Below are positions 1 to 7,566 of a stretch of 64,000 nt of DNA, one piece after another. How positions within the stretch are numbered: position 1 is the stretch's first letter; each line of letters begins with the position of its first letter. Made by a program: the position numbers and the translations under genes. The notes below the pieces were generated by a model. It ran no database searches and was not told where the DNA came from. It worked only from the letters and a program-made list of their open reading frames with translations. The stretch is from CAMDPA01 sp965223035 (GTDB taxonomy: Bacteria; Pseudomonadota; Alphaproteobacteria; Rhizobiales; Hyphomicrobiaceae): the NCBI GenBank assembly GCA_965223035.1, contig OZ244980.1:3162001-3226000 (forward strand), given 5' to 3'.

Positions 1-1181
1 TGGGCTGGATTGCGGCAGCCTTTCTGGGCGGCGCGCTCAACTGGCGGCCGACGGTCTACATCACCGGCGACAAGGCGACCGGCAAATCGACGCTGCAGGC
101 GCTGATTAAGGGCCTGTTGGGCGACTATCTGGTGCAGGCCGTCGACACCACCGGCGCCGGCATCTATCAGCACATCGGCAACGACAGCCTACCGATCGCC
201 GTCGACGAACTTGAGGGCGAGGCCGACGTGCGCAAGGCCAAGGCGGTGTTGAAACTGGCGCGCATCGCCGCCTCCGGTGGGCTGATGCTGCGCGGCGGTG
301 ATCGCCACAACCCGGTGGAGTTTCGCGCGCGCTCTTGCTTTTTGTTTTCCTCGATCAACACCCCGCCGTTAGAGCCGCAGGACCTGTCGCGGATGGCAAT
401 CCTGCGGCTGGGCCGGCTGCCGGCCGAGCAGGCCTCGCCCGACCTCGATGCCGGCGCGCTGGTGGTGATCGGACGCTGCATCTTGCGGCGGCTGTTGGAG
501 GAATGGGAGCGGTTCCCCGACACGCTGGCGGCGTTTCGCGGCGAGCTGGCGGCCGCCGGCATGGACGGGCGCGGCCAGGACACGTTCGGCACGCTGCTGG
601 CCTGCGCCGACCTGATTGAGCATCGCGGCTGGGACGAGGCGCGGCTCACAACCCCGGTCGACGGCGACCTGGTGGCCTGGTCGCGGGTGATGGCGGCGGC
701 GACGATGGCGGAGTTCGAGGATGCGGCGGAGAATTGGCGGCTCGCCCTGTCGCACCTGCTCAACGTCCGGGTCGAGGCCTGGCGCTCGGGCACCCGCATG
801 ACGGTGGGCCAGGTGATTTCGGACCTGTGGGCGCTCAAAGACGACATGAGCTTGGGCCACGCCCGCATCATGCTGGCGCAGGCCGGCCTCGGCATCGTCG
901 AACGCGAGCGGGGCCGGCGCGGCTGGTGGCTGGCGGTACCCAATCAAAACCCGCTGACGCGCGGCCTGTTCGAAGGCTCCAAGTGGGCCGGCGATATCGG
1001 CGCCGGCGTGTGGGCCGGCGCGCTCCGGCAATCGCCAAGGCCGCAGGTGCATGATGTCGCCAAGGCCCGCGTCAGCGGCGACGTGCAGGCGTCGACGCTG
1101 ATTTCGTTGGCGGGTCTTTATGGGCCCGGCGGGGTGATGATGGAGGAGAGCGAGGAGGCGGGTGATGCTGAAGCACAATGA
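1..1181 (+). CDS. Phage superfamily 3 (D5/P4-type) helicase, 5'-truncated by window edge
   Basis: Reading frame 3 is open from the window edge, so the N-terminal part (probably a primase or DUF927-like region) is missing. Positions 66-92 encode a Walker A motif, GDKATGKST, followed by LPIAVDELE (Walker B position), CFLFSSINTPPL (sensor-1-like) and LSRMAILRLGRLP (arginine-finger region). This is the AAA+ layout of D5/P4-type SF3 helicases that melt phage or plasmid origins. The last ~150 residues form a separate domain that is repeated in the next gene. The gene ends overlapping the next start. Helicase identity is secure; the exact family name is inference. Confidence 0.8.
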   Translation, partial: GWIAAAFLGGALNWRPTVYITGDKATGKSTLQALIKGLLGDYLVQAVDTTGAGIYQHIGNDSLPIAVDELEGEADVRKAKAVLKLARIAASGGLMLRGGDRHNPVEFRARSCFLFSSINTPPLEPQDLSRMAILRLGRLPAEQASPDLDAGALVVIGRCILRRLLEEWERFPDTLAAFRGELAAAGMDGRGQDTFGTLLACADLIEHRGWDEARLTTPVDGDLVAWSRVMAAATMAEFEDAAENWRLALSHLLNVRVEAWRSGTRMTVGQVISDLWALKDDMSLGHARIMLAQAGLGIVERERGRRGWWLAVPNQNPLTRGLFEGSKWAGDIGAGVWAGALRQSPRPQVHDVAKARVSGDVQASTLISLAGLYGPGGVMMEESEEAGDAEAQ

Positions 1182-1794
1182 CCAGGGGGTGCAGATGCGT
1201 GATGAGGCAATCCAAGAGCTGGTGGCGCAGGCCGAAGCGGCGGTGAAGCTCTTGTGTGAGCTTAGTCGACGACCGTACGACAACTGTGACGTGATCGCGC
1301 AAAGGCTGGGCTTCGCGGCCGATCGGGTGGCCTGCGCGCAAGGGATAGCGGAATTCGAGGACCCGGAGCAGAATTGGCGTGCCTGTCTGTCGCACCTGCT
1401 CAACGTCCGGGTCGAGGCCTGGCGCTCGGGCACCCGCATGACGGTGGGCCAGGTGATTTCGGACCTGTGGGCGCTGAAAGACGACATGAGCTTCGGCAAC
1501 GCCCGCATCATGCTGGCGCAAGTTGGCCTTGGCATCGTCGAGCGCGAGCGGGGCCGGCGCGGCTGGTGGCTGGCGGTACCCAATCAAAACCCGTTCACCC
1601 GCGGCCTGTTCGAAGGCTCCAAGTGGGCCGGCGATATCGGCGCCGGCGTGTGGGCTGGCGCGCTCCGGCAGTCGCCAAGGCCGCAGGTGCATGATGTCGG
1701 CCGGGCCCGCATCAACGGTGACATGCAGCGGGTGACGCTGATTGCGCTGTCGGGCCTTTATGGGCCCGGCGGGGTGATGATGGAGGAGAGCGAG
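707..1794 (+). repeat. Tandem duplication: units 707-1154 and 1347-1794
   Basis: The two units are aligned at a constant offset of 640 bp with no indel visible and only scattered, mostly third-position changes. Similarity starts around GCGGA(G/A)TTCGAGGA and stops abruptly after GAGGAGAGCGAG. It covers the helicase C-terminal domain and its copy in the following gene. Confidence 0.9.
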
Positions 1795-1830
1795 AACGGC
1801 GCGGAGGGGACGCTTCAGCGCTTCACGTAG
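1162..1830 (+). CDS. Stand-alone copy of the helicase C-terminal domain
   Basis: Starts at GTG 1162 (or ATG 1165) just behind a GAGGAGG-type ribosome site and overlaps the helicase gene by 20 nt. Residues ~1-60 are unrelated to the helicase. From about residue 62 onward the protein is almost identical to the helicase C-terminus, for example NWRxxLSHLLNVRVEAWRSG, GQVISDLWALKDDMS and RERGRRGWWLAVPNQNP are shared. It lacks Walker motifs and so cannot be a motor by itself. It could be a partner or regulator of the helicase, or a recent duplication on its way out; the frame is intact, which favours expression. Confidence 0.7.
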   Translation: MMLKHNDQGVQMRDEAIQELVAQAEAAVKLLCELSRRPYDNCDVIAQRLGFAADRVACAQGIAEFEDPEQNWRACLSHLLNVRVEAWRSGTRMTVGQVISDLWALKDDMSFGNARIMLAQVGLGIVERERGRRGWWLAVPNQNPFTRGLFEGSKWAGDIGAGVWAGALRQSPRPQVHDVGRARINGDMQRVTLIALSGLYGPGGVMMEESENGAEGTLQRFT

Positions 1831-1917
1831 AGGTCGAGCTTGACGGAGCATGACATTCCGCTTACTGAATAAATGGGCCTGAAAAACCCACAATGTCGCA
1901 GGTACTGGTAAGCCCAG

Positions 1918-2001
1918 CCCAGGGTCCCTGCGTGTATGTCCAGGGCGGTGCCTAAAGACGTAGGGGGCACGCGCCTGCGAGCGTGGTTTTTCAGCCCTGG
2001 G
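1918..2001 (+). ncRNA. Structured RNA element, copy 1 (three-way junction)
   Basis: Outer stem CCCAGGG (1918-1924) pairs with CCCTGGG (1995-2001). Inside it, CCCTGCGT (1926-1933) pairs with ACGTAGGG (1958-1965) around a conserved loop, TATGTCCAGGGCG..TGCCTAAAG. A second hairpin pairs CACGC (1968-1972) with GCGTG (1981-1985). CCAG/CTGG may extend the outer stem at 1914-1917 and 2004-2007. A G-U pair (1930/1961) would be an A-C mismatch on the other strand, so the + strand is the likely RNA. I recognise no known family. Confidence 0.6.
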
Positions 2002-2186
2002 TGCTGGCCAGGGCCTCCCAAACATGACCCCAGCGGCACCCACCGTTTAGTGGTTTGCATTGGGGGTCGTTTGATGTTTTTCACGTTCTGCTTGCAATCA
2101 TCCGTTGATGTGTTGACGGCACAACTTTCTCTGTGTACAGAGGTTGTGGGGAATAGAAGCCCTCTCAAAACTCGGAACCGGCATTG

Positions 2187-2267
2187 CCCAGGGTCCGCAC
2201 GCGTATGTCCAGGGCGATTGCCTAAAGGCGTGCGGCACGACATCCGAGCGTGGTTTCTAGCCCTGGG
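2187..2267 (+). ncRNA. Structured RNA element, copy 2 (three-way junction)
   Basis: Same architecture as the copy about 270 bp upstream: outer CCCAGGG (2187-2193) / CCCTGGG (2261-2267), inner CCGCACGC (2195-2202) / GCGTGCGG (2228-2235), second hairpin CACG (2236-2239) / CGTG (2249-2252). Loop and junction sequences are conserved, while four pairs of the inner stem differ and all remain paired, three of them by changes on both sides. It ends about 70 nt before the BRO gene start, a position suited to a cis-acting leader element, but it could also be a trans-acting small RNA. Confidence 0.6.
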
Positions 2268-2338
2268 TGCGTGTGCCGCCGAAAATGCCGACACCAGCAC
2301 CGCTCGTGGTTGTTTCAGCGTTTGTTAGGTGTCGTGTC

Positions 2339-3193
2339 ATGCAATTCGATCAAGACCATTTCATCCAAAAGTCCATCCAAAATTTTGCGTTCGAAGACCA
2401 ACTGGTGCGCTCGCTGACCATCGACGGCGCGCCCTGGTTCGTCGGCCGCGATCTGTGCAACGTGCTGTCGATCACAAATCATCAGCTGGCGCTGGAGACG
2501 CTGGATGAGGACGAAAGGGGGGGCTGCAGCATACCCACCCCTGGCGGCGACCAATCGATGATCATCGTCTCCGAGCCGGGCGTCTATCGGCTGCTGTTGT
2601 GCGCACGCAAGCCGGAAGCGGTCAGGTTCAAGCGCTGGCTGGCGCACGAGGTGCTGCCGCGGCTACGCCGCGCCGACCGCCACGACCCGGACCCGGCCGC
2701 GCTCCCGCCCGACCCCGACCTCGACGATGACGTCGCCAGCCGCGCCGCCAGCGTGCTGCATCGCCTGCAACTTGTGCGCGAAGCACGTGCGCTGTTCGGC
2801 AATGCACGGGCGCAGCGGCTGTGGGGCGAGTTGGGGCTGCCGGACGTGCCGGCACCGCCGGCCACCGCGATGGACGAGGCCAAGGCCTGCCTCAGGCACA
2901 TTCTCGACGCAGAGGCCGACGACGGCGGCCCGCGCGTGCGCCAGCTGATCGAGCAGGCGCTCGACGATGATGAGCACGCCCGGCTCAGGCTCGCATGCAT
3001 GGGCCTCAAGACCCATGCCGACCGCGACGGTTTCGTGGTGGCCAACCGGCACCGGTGGCTGACGGCTCGGTTTGAGGCGACGCGGTGGTCGCGGTCGCTG
3101 GCACACGTGCGGGTCATCCGGCGCCTGCCCGGAGCCGTGGCGAGGCATGAGCGCGGCACCTGGCTGCCGGCCGAGGTGCTCGACACGGTGTGA
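2339..3193 (+). CDS. BRO-N domain phage antirepressor-like protein
   Basis: 284 residues from ATG 2339. Residues ~17-110 match the BRO N-terminal domain: VRSLTIDGAPWFVGRDLCNVL, then VSEPGVYRLLLCARKPEA and FKRWLAHEVLPRLRR, the typical ending of this DNA-binding module in phage antirepressors. The rest is less conserved and may be a KilA-C or phage-specific domain. Such proteins control lysogeny or early expression; the exact role is inferred. Upstream codons are also open (from 2267), but they run into RNA copy 2, and the ATG chosen begins a typical BRO N-terminus. Confidence 0.8.
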   Translation: MQFDQDHFIQKSIQNFAFEDQLVRSLTIDGAPWFVGRDLCNVLSITNHQLALETLDEDERGGCSIPTPGGDQSMIIVSEPGVYRLLLCARKPEAVRFKRWLAHEVLPRLRRADRHDPDPAALPPDPDLDDDVASRAASVLHRLQLVREARALFGNARAQRLWGELGLPDVPAPPATAMDEAKACLRHILDAEADDGGPRVRQLIEQALDDDEHARLRLACMGLKTHADRDGFVVANRHRWLTARFEATRWSRSLAHVRVIRRLPGAVARHERGTWLPAEVLDTV

Positions 3194-3233
3194 AATTGAT
3201 CCACAGAATTTTAAAAACGAGTTATAAATCAAC

Positions 3234-3449
3234 ATGGCCGATGACACCGACAACCTGGTGCTGGAGCACCTGCGCTACATCCGGGGCCGTCTCGACACGG
3301 TGTACAATGACGTCCGCGATCTGAAGATGCGGATGACCAACCTGGAGGAAACCGGCGCGGTCGCCAGCGCGGCCATCAACCGACGGCTGGACCGGATGGA
3401 CGAGCGCATCGAGCGGATTGAGCGGCGGCTGGACTTGGCTGAGGCTTAG
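3234..3449 (+). CDS. Small coiled-coil protein
   Basis: 71 residues, acidic N-terminus, then an extended amphipathic helix (LRYIRGRLDTVYNDVRDLKM ... INRRLDRMDERIERIERRL) with heptad spacing that predicts a coiled coil. Proteins of this shape are frequent next to phage regulators in alphaproteobacterial prophages, function unknown. There is no clear Shine-Dalgarno before ATG 3234; the gap to the BRO gene is 40 nt. Confidence 0.6.
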   Translation: MADDTDNLVLEHLRYIRGRLDTVYNDVRDLKMRMTNLEETGAVASAAINRRLDRMDERIERIERRLDLAEA

Positions 3450-3515
3450 CTTGGGCCAAGGCCTCGTTTGCCCGGAGGCTTAGCCTGCCCCGACCCACAT
3501 ACGCTGGTGGCTTGG

Positions 3516-3548
3516 CCCCAGTTGACAGCTTCCGAACCACCCTATGAT
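3516..3548 (+). promoter_or_regulatory. Phage promoter P1 (CCAGTTGACA family)
   Basis: CCCCAGTTGACA (3516-3527), 15-nt spacer, TATGAT (3543-3548). One of five sites in the prophage that share CCAGTTGACA and the same spacer length. It precedes the repeat-rich intergenic region and the small terminase gene. Confidence 0.6.
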
Positions 3549-3598
3549 GCCGGGCGAGCAATCGAATTGGGCGCGATCGTGGCTGCTGTAACCTCGCT

Positions 3599-3843
3599 AA
3601 ATCAGGGGTACAGCCGGGGTACAGGAGAAGCAATTGATTACAAAGCGAAATTCGCGATGCGTACCCCTGTTCCGCTGTAACCTAGCCTCGCGCGTATATG
3701 CGCGTATGCGCGCGAGTAATATATAGCTCGCGCGCGCGCACATGTGTGGATGGCTATGGGTTACAGGGGAACAGGGGAACAGAGAGAGAGAAGTACAGAG
3801 GAAATAGACACTTAACCTGTAACCGGTGCTGTACCCCTGATTT
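3599..3843. repeat. Nested inverted repeats in phage intergenic region (origin or operator candidate)
   Basis: The 3450-3904 gap has no convincing gene. It holds three nested palindromes: an outer perfect 16-bp pair AAATCAGGGGTACAGC (3599-3614) / its complement (3828-3843); a middle 19-bp pair CCCCTGTTCCGCTGTAACC (3664-3682) / 3759-3777 with one mismatch; and an inner CTCGCGCG (3687-3694) / CGCGCGAG (3709-3716) in an alternating purine-pyrimidine tract running to about 3740. Short boxes GGGGTACAG and CTGTAACC recur in both orientations. This suits a replication origin with iterons or a repressor array; which of these is not decided. Confidence 0.7.
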
Positions 3844-3904
3844 TGGCAAGAGTACAGCGCGAGCCGGATGATGCCGAGCCAGAGATTGACAGCGGTGTGA
3901 TCAC

Positions 3905-4471
3905 ATGAGCCAAAAGGCGCAAGGGCTGGTCAGCGCCACCCAGTTGGCGGGGGGCATGCAGGGGCTGGCGGTGGAGGAGCAGCAGGCGGATCTGTTCGAG
4001 CCGGACGCGCCGCTGCCGGTCAGCCCGCGCGGTGTTTCAGGACCACAGGGTGGACGACCGAAGGGCGCGCGCAATCGCTCGACCGAGGAATGGCGGCAGT
4101 ATCTGCTGTCCCGCTATCGCTCGCCGCTGGTTGGCTTGCTGGAAATCTGTGCGCGCACGCCCAAGGAGCTGGCCGAGGAATTGGGGCTCGAGCACGCCGT
4201 GGTGGTGATCGACGTCGAAGGCAAGGAAATCGAGCGGCGGAGCACGACCGACGTGCGTGAAGCCTTTCGCATTCAAGTCGATGCGATGAAGGCGGCGCTG
4301 CCCTACCTGCACCAGCGGCAGCCGTTGGCCGTGGAGCAACGCGGCAACGAACGGGGCGTGCTGGTGATCGGCGATCTCAACGTCGCGGTCGACGCCGGCG
4401 ACGGCCTGCCGCTCGTGCCGGAGATCGAGGGCGAGGCGCATACGGACGACGCGGCTGTCGGCTCCGAATGA
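3905..4471 (+). CDS. Terminase small subunit-like protein
   Basis: 188 residues. A disordered N-terminus is followed at ~49-60 by GRPKGARNRSTEEW, the short basic signature of DUF5681/TerS-like phage proteins, then a helical region (YLLSRYRSPLVGLLEICART, REAFRIQVDAMKAALPYLHQR). Small terminases bind the packaging site and hand DNA to the large subunit. The position upstream of the large terminase supports the call; sequence similarity alone would not decide it. Confidence 0.6.
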   Translation: MSQKAQGLVSATQLAGGMQGLAVEEQQADLFEPDAPLPVSPRGVSGPQGGRPKGARNRSTEEWRQYLLSRYRSPLVGLLEICARTPKELAEELGLEHAVVVIDVEGKEIERRSTTDVREAFRIQVDAMKAALPYLHQRQPLAVEQRGNERGVLVIGDLNVAVDAGDGLPLVPEIEGEAHTDDAAVGSE

Positions 4472-4579
4472 TGCGCAGCCGCCGGCGCCGCGCACACGCG
4501 GCGGTTCGCCGTAAAAAACCGGGCGGATAGTGCCCCGGCCACTGGGCGGCGGTGGAGAACGCAAAAAAGGCGGGGGCCG

Positions 4580-4612
4580 CTCCAGTTGACACTTTGCGAC
4601 GACGGTTAAGGT
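4580..4612 (+). promoter_or_regulatory. Phage promoter P2 (CCAGTTGACA family)
   Basis: CTCCAGTTGACA (4580-4591), 15-nt spacer, TAAGGT (4607-4612). It lies in the 509-nt gap between the small terminase and the next gene and would drive the packaging/head genes. The rest of this gap (4613-4980) shows nothing I can name. Confidence 0.6.
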
Positions 4613-4980
4613 GGGGCGATCAGGAGGTCACGAAGGCCTGACGTGGGCCAGATCGGCCGGGTGAACAATACGTTGATTATCAAGAGGTTAGGTGAGTAGG
4701 CCGGACATTGTCGGACGGACAGAAGTCGGAAACTTATCGAAGCTCCAAGGATATCAGCGGGTTACGGGGCGACAGCCACTGATCCAAAATCAGATGCGGA
4801 GGGGGGGGCACCCTTGTTTTCCAGACGGCCAAGTGGGACCGGGGTCCCCGAATGCAAATCTCCGCCGTCTCATATGGGGTGCCGCCGCACCGTTTTGCTT
4901 TTTGGCCAAAGTCCGAACACCGCCGCTGGCGGGGATGCGCGAACATCGAAGGCGAAGGTGGGGGTCTGGGGCGCTGGGCG

Positions 4981-5232
4981 ATGAGCACTCAAACCAAATA
5001 TCGCGGCTGGGGAATGCGTCGTCCCGAGTTACCGGACTGGCGGAACTATCTCACTGCGAACGAGCGCATTGATTACGAAACTCTACAAATCAATGCGGCG
5101 GAAATCGACAAAAAACGCCAGCGTATCACCAAGGCGATGCGGGTTTTGCAATTGCGCTGCACCCGACGCCGCAGCACGCGGGTTGGCCGCACCGATAAAG
5201 CGCTGGCAGCGCGCACGGAGCAGATGGGATGA
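4981..5232 (+). CDS. Small conserved phage protein upstream of TerL
   Basis: 83 residues from ATG 4981. The opening RPELPDWRNYLTANERIDYETLQ and the basic helical second half (AAEIDKKRQRITKAMRVLQLR) look like a short conserved protein seen beside podovirus terminases; function unknown. Its stop overlaps the TerL start as ATGA, implying translational coupling. The frame is open further upstream to 4852, but the ATG chosen is where protein-like sequence begins. Confidence 0.6.
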   Translation: MSTQTKYRGWGMRRPELPDWRNYLTANERIDYETLQINAAEIDKKRQRITKAMRVLQLRCTRRRSTRVGRTDKALAARTEQMG

Positions 5233-6743
5233 GCGCGGCGGTCGAAAAGTTCCGCAATTTTAAGCCGGCTGGGCCCGTCGCCGCGGCATTTCTCGCCGAC
5301 ACCACATCACAGGTGCGCTTTCTGCGCGGGCCGGTCGGCGGTGGCAAAACGGTGACCTGCATCTTCGATTGCCTGAAGCGTGCGAGCATCATGCCGGTGT
5401 GCCGCGACGGCTGGATTCATGACCGGGTGACCGTGGTCGGCTCCACCTATGGCCAGCTGGAGCGCAATCTCTACCCATCATGGCATTTTTGGTTGCCGCG
5501 CGATGGTGGCGACTGGACCGAAGGCACGTGGCATGGGGGCGGCGGTCGATTTGCCACCCATCGGCTGAAGTTCGACGTGGTGCGCCACAATGAGCGCGTG
5601 CCAGTGAACCTCGAGGTGATTTTCGCCGCCATCGGCGAATTAAGCTTGGAACAGTTCATGCGCGGCTTCGAGCCGTCCGCCTGGTATTTGTTCGAGGTCG
5701 ACCAATTGCCCGAGGGCATCGTCGAGCAGGCGGTCGGCCGGCTGGGTCGCTATCCCAACGCGGAAATGCTGCGCCCAGCCGATCAATGGCTGGGGTATGT
5801 GATCGGCGACCTCAACGCGCCCGACATCGATAGCTGGTACTATAAACTGGTCGAGGATGTTCGACCGAAAGGCGTCAGCCAATACGTGCAGCCGTCGGGG
5901 CTGTCGCCGCGCGCGGAAAACCTGCAAAACCTGCCGGCCAGCTATTATCAAAACCTCTACGAGATGAACCAGCACCGCAAACGCTGGGTGCGACGGTTCA
6001 TTCTCAACGCCTACGGACCTTCCGACGACGGCGAGCCGGTTTATCCTGAGTATTCCGACGAGATCCACCTGTCGCGCCAGCCGCTGCAGCCGCTCAAGGA
6101 CCGACCGCTGCTGATCGGTCTCGATCAGGGGCTGACGCGGCCGGCCGCGGTGATCGGACAGCGCAGCTCGCACGGGCAATTGCGGGTGTTGGCCGAATGC
6201 GTGCCCGGGCGCATGAATGCGCGCCGGTTCGCCGAGCAATTAAAGGCGCTCATCGCCGAAAAAGCCCCAAAATCGAGCATTGGCGGCGCCTGGGCCGACC
6301 CGGCCGGGTTCACCGGCGCCGATCGGGAGGCTGGTGAGCTGGCATGGGCAGAGCTGGTCGGCGAGGAAATGGGCATCGAGATCGAACCCGCGCCCACCAA
6401 CGAGATCGACCTGCGATTAACCGCGGTCAAGGACGATCTGACGTTCATGATCGATCCGCAAACGCCGGCGTTGCTGCTGAGCGGGCCGGATTGTCCGATC
6501 TTGCGCAAGGGGTTTGCCTCGCATTATCGGTATCGACGCCAACGGGTCGGCAATCAGGATCGGTTCGCCGATAAACCGGATAAATCCGACGACAGCTCAC
6601 ACCCCCACGACGCCCTGCAGTACCTGGAACTCGGCGACAAGGGCCGCTACGGCGTGATCGCCGGCCCACGCAAAGCCCGAGGCGGGAGGCTGGAGGCCAG
6701 CGGCGTCAGCATCGTCAAATCCGACTACCTGGCGGGGTGGTAG
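5229..6743 (+). CDS. terL: Terminase large subunit
   Basis: 504 residues. The packaging ATPase domain has Walker A GPVGGGKT at residues 34-41 and a Walker B-like WYLFEVDQLP near residue 157. The C-terminal RNase H-like nuclease domain shows its acidic residues in IGLDQG (~297), WADPAG (~354) and SHPHDALQYLEL (~457). Together these pump DNA into the prohead and cut concatemers. Length and motif spacing fit podovirus TerL. The start overlaps the previous stop. Confidence 0.93.
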   Translation: MSAAVEKFRNFKPAGPVAAAFLADTTSQVRFLRGPVGGGKTVTCIFDCLKRASIMPVCRDGWIHDRVTVVGSTYGQLERNLYPSWHFWLPRDGGDWTEGTWHGGGGRFATHRLKFDVVRHNERVPVNLEVIFAAIGELSLEQFMRGFEPSAWYLFEVDQLPEGIVEQAVGRLGRYPNAEMLRPADQWLGYVIGDLNAPDIDSWYYKLVEDVRPKGVSQYVQPSGLSPRAENLQNLPASYYQNLYEMNQHRKRWVRRFILNAYGPSDDGEPVYPEYSDEIHLSRQPLQPLKDRPLLIGLDQGLTRPAAVIGQRSSHGQLRVLAECVPGRMNARRFAEQLKALIAEKAPKSSIGGAWADPAGFTGADREAGELAWAELVGEEMGIEIEPAPTNEIDLRLTAVKDDLTFMIDPQTPALLLSGPDCPILRKGFASHYRYRRQRVGNQDRFADKPDKSDDSSHPHDALQYLELGDKGRYGVIAGPRKARGGRLEASGVSIVKSDYLAGW

Positions 6744-6745
6744 CC

Positions 6746-7291
6746 ATGTTGTTCACCAAAGCCAACGCCGATGATTTGATGTCGTTGCTGGCTGGTCCCG
6801 ACCAGTTGACACAGGGCCGCTGGCGTTATGCTCGCTTGATGGCCCAGCTGGCGATCTCGGAATGTCGGGCCGTGTACGGACGGGCCGAGGACGCCCGACC
6901 GCTGGCCGTGGTCGGCATAACGCCGTTGCCGGGTGCTGCCGGCGAGTGCTGGTTCGGCGTCGGGGCGGGCGTCATCGGGCCGGTGTTGAACCGATTCGTG
7001 CGGCGCGCGCGCGATCATTTGCGAGCCAGCGAGCCCGACTATCCGGGCGGTCTGATCTCGTTGGTTAAGGTGGATCATCGTGCCGGGGAGCGGCTGGCCG
7101 CGCTGTTGGGCTTTCGACCATTACCAGTGGTGTTGCGTGCTGTGTTGGGGCCACACCGGGAATGGAGGTATCAGCATGGGCTTTATGAAAAGAGGAGGCG
7201 GGGGCGGGGGTGGTGCGGCGTTAGCCCTCCAATCGCAGCAACTGGCGCAGCAGCGCAGAATATATGCGGACCAACAAAGGCGGCTGGATGA
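6746..7291 (+). CDS. GNAT-like phage protein
   Basis: 181 residues from ATG 6746, 2 nt after the TerL stop. The middle (GITPLPGAAGECWFGVGAGV, SLVKVDHRAGERLAALLGFRPLPVVLRA) resembles the small GNAT-fold proteins encoded next to head genes in T7-like phages. The C-terminal ~40 residues (from KRRRGRGW) are read in a different frame through the first 116 nt of the next gene and are low-complexity, so the functional protein may effectively end near residue 145. Acetyl donor or target unknown. Confidence 0.55.
   Translation: MLFTKANADDLMSLLAGPDQLTQGRWRYARLMAQLAISECRAVYGRAEDARPLAVVGITPLPGAAGECWFGVGAGVIGPVLNRFVRRARDHLRASEPDYPGGLISLVKVDHRAGERLAALLGFRPLPVVLRAVLGPHREWRYQHGLYEKRRRGRGWCGVSPPIAATGAAAQNICGPTKAAG
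6800..6832 (+). promoter_or_regulatory. Phage promoter P3, inside the GNAT-like gene
   Basis: GACCAGTTGACA (6800-6811), 15-nt spacer, TATGCT (6827-6832). It matches the other four members although it lies within coding sequence, so it may be an internal promoter for the portal/scaffold genes. Confidence 0.45.
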
Positions 7292-7559
7292 GCAGCGCGC
7301 CGAAATCAAGCGACGCGAACGAGAGACCAAGTTCGTGGAAGATCGGCAGCGGCTGGTGCGCTCCGGTCGCCGGCGCGGTCTTTTGGCCTACGTGGGCGAG
7401 CCTGAGGAGACAGGCGCTGAGACAGGGTTGGCGCCTCGGAAATCCACCGAGCAGCCCACCAAAGACAGCAACGATCCGAAACAATATCATGGCTTTACAC
7501 TCGAGTCGTGGAAGAAGTTAGCCTTACCTATGTGGGTCAAATTCATGACATCGAGATAA
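7176..7559 (+). CDS. Gly-rich / coiled-coil small phage protein
   Basis: 127 residues from ATG 7176 behind AATGGAGG, a good ribosome site. It begins MGFMKRGGGGGGGAALALQ, continues as a Gln/Arg-rich helix (QQRRIYADQQRRLDEQRAEI) that should form a coiled coil, then GRRRGLLAYVGEPEE. Short proteins with a glycine run plus coil sit between TerL and portal in related phages; function unknown. The start lies 116 nt inside the preceding gene. Confidence 0.65.
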   Translation: MGFMKRGGGGGGGAALALQSQQLAQQRRIYADQQRRLDEQRAEIKRRERETKFVEDRQRLVRSGRRRGLLAYVGEPEETGAETGLAPRKSTEQPTKDSNDPKQYHGFTLESWKKLALPMWVKFMTSR

Positions 7560-7566
7560 GCGAGCG

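Noticed and set aside
369..2043. Two long minus-strand frames opposite the helicase and its copy
   Set aside because: Mirror of the duplicated coding region; they resemble each other only because the + strand is duplicated.
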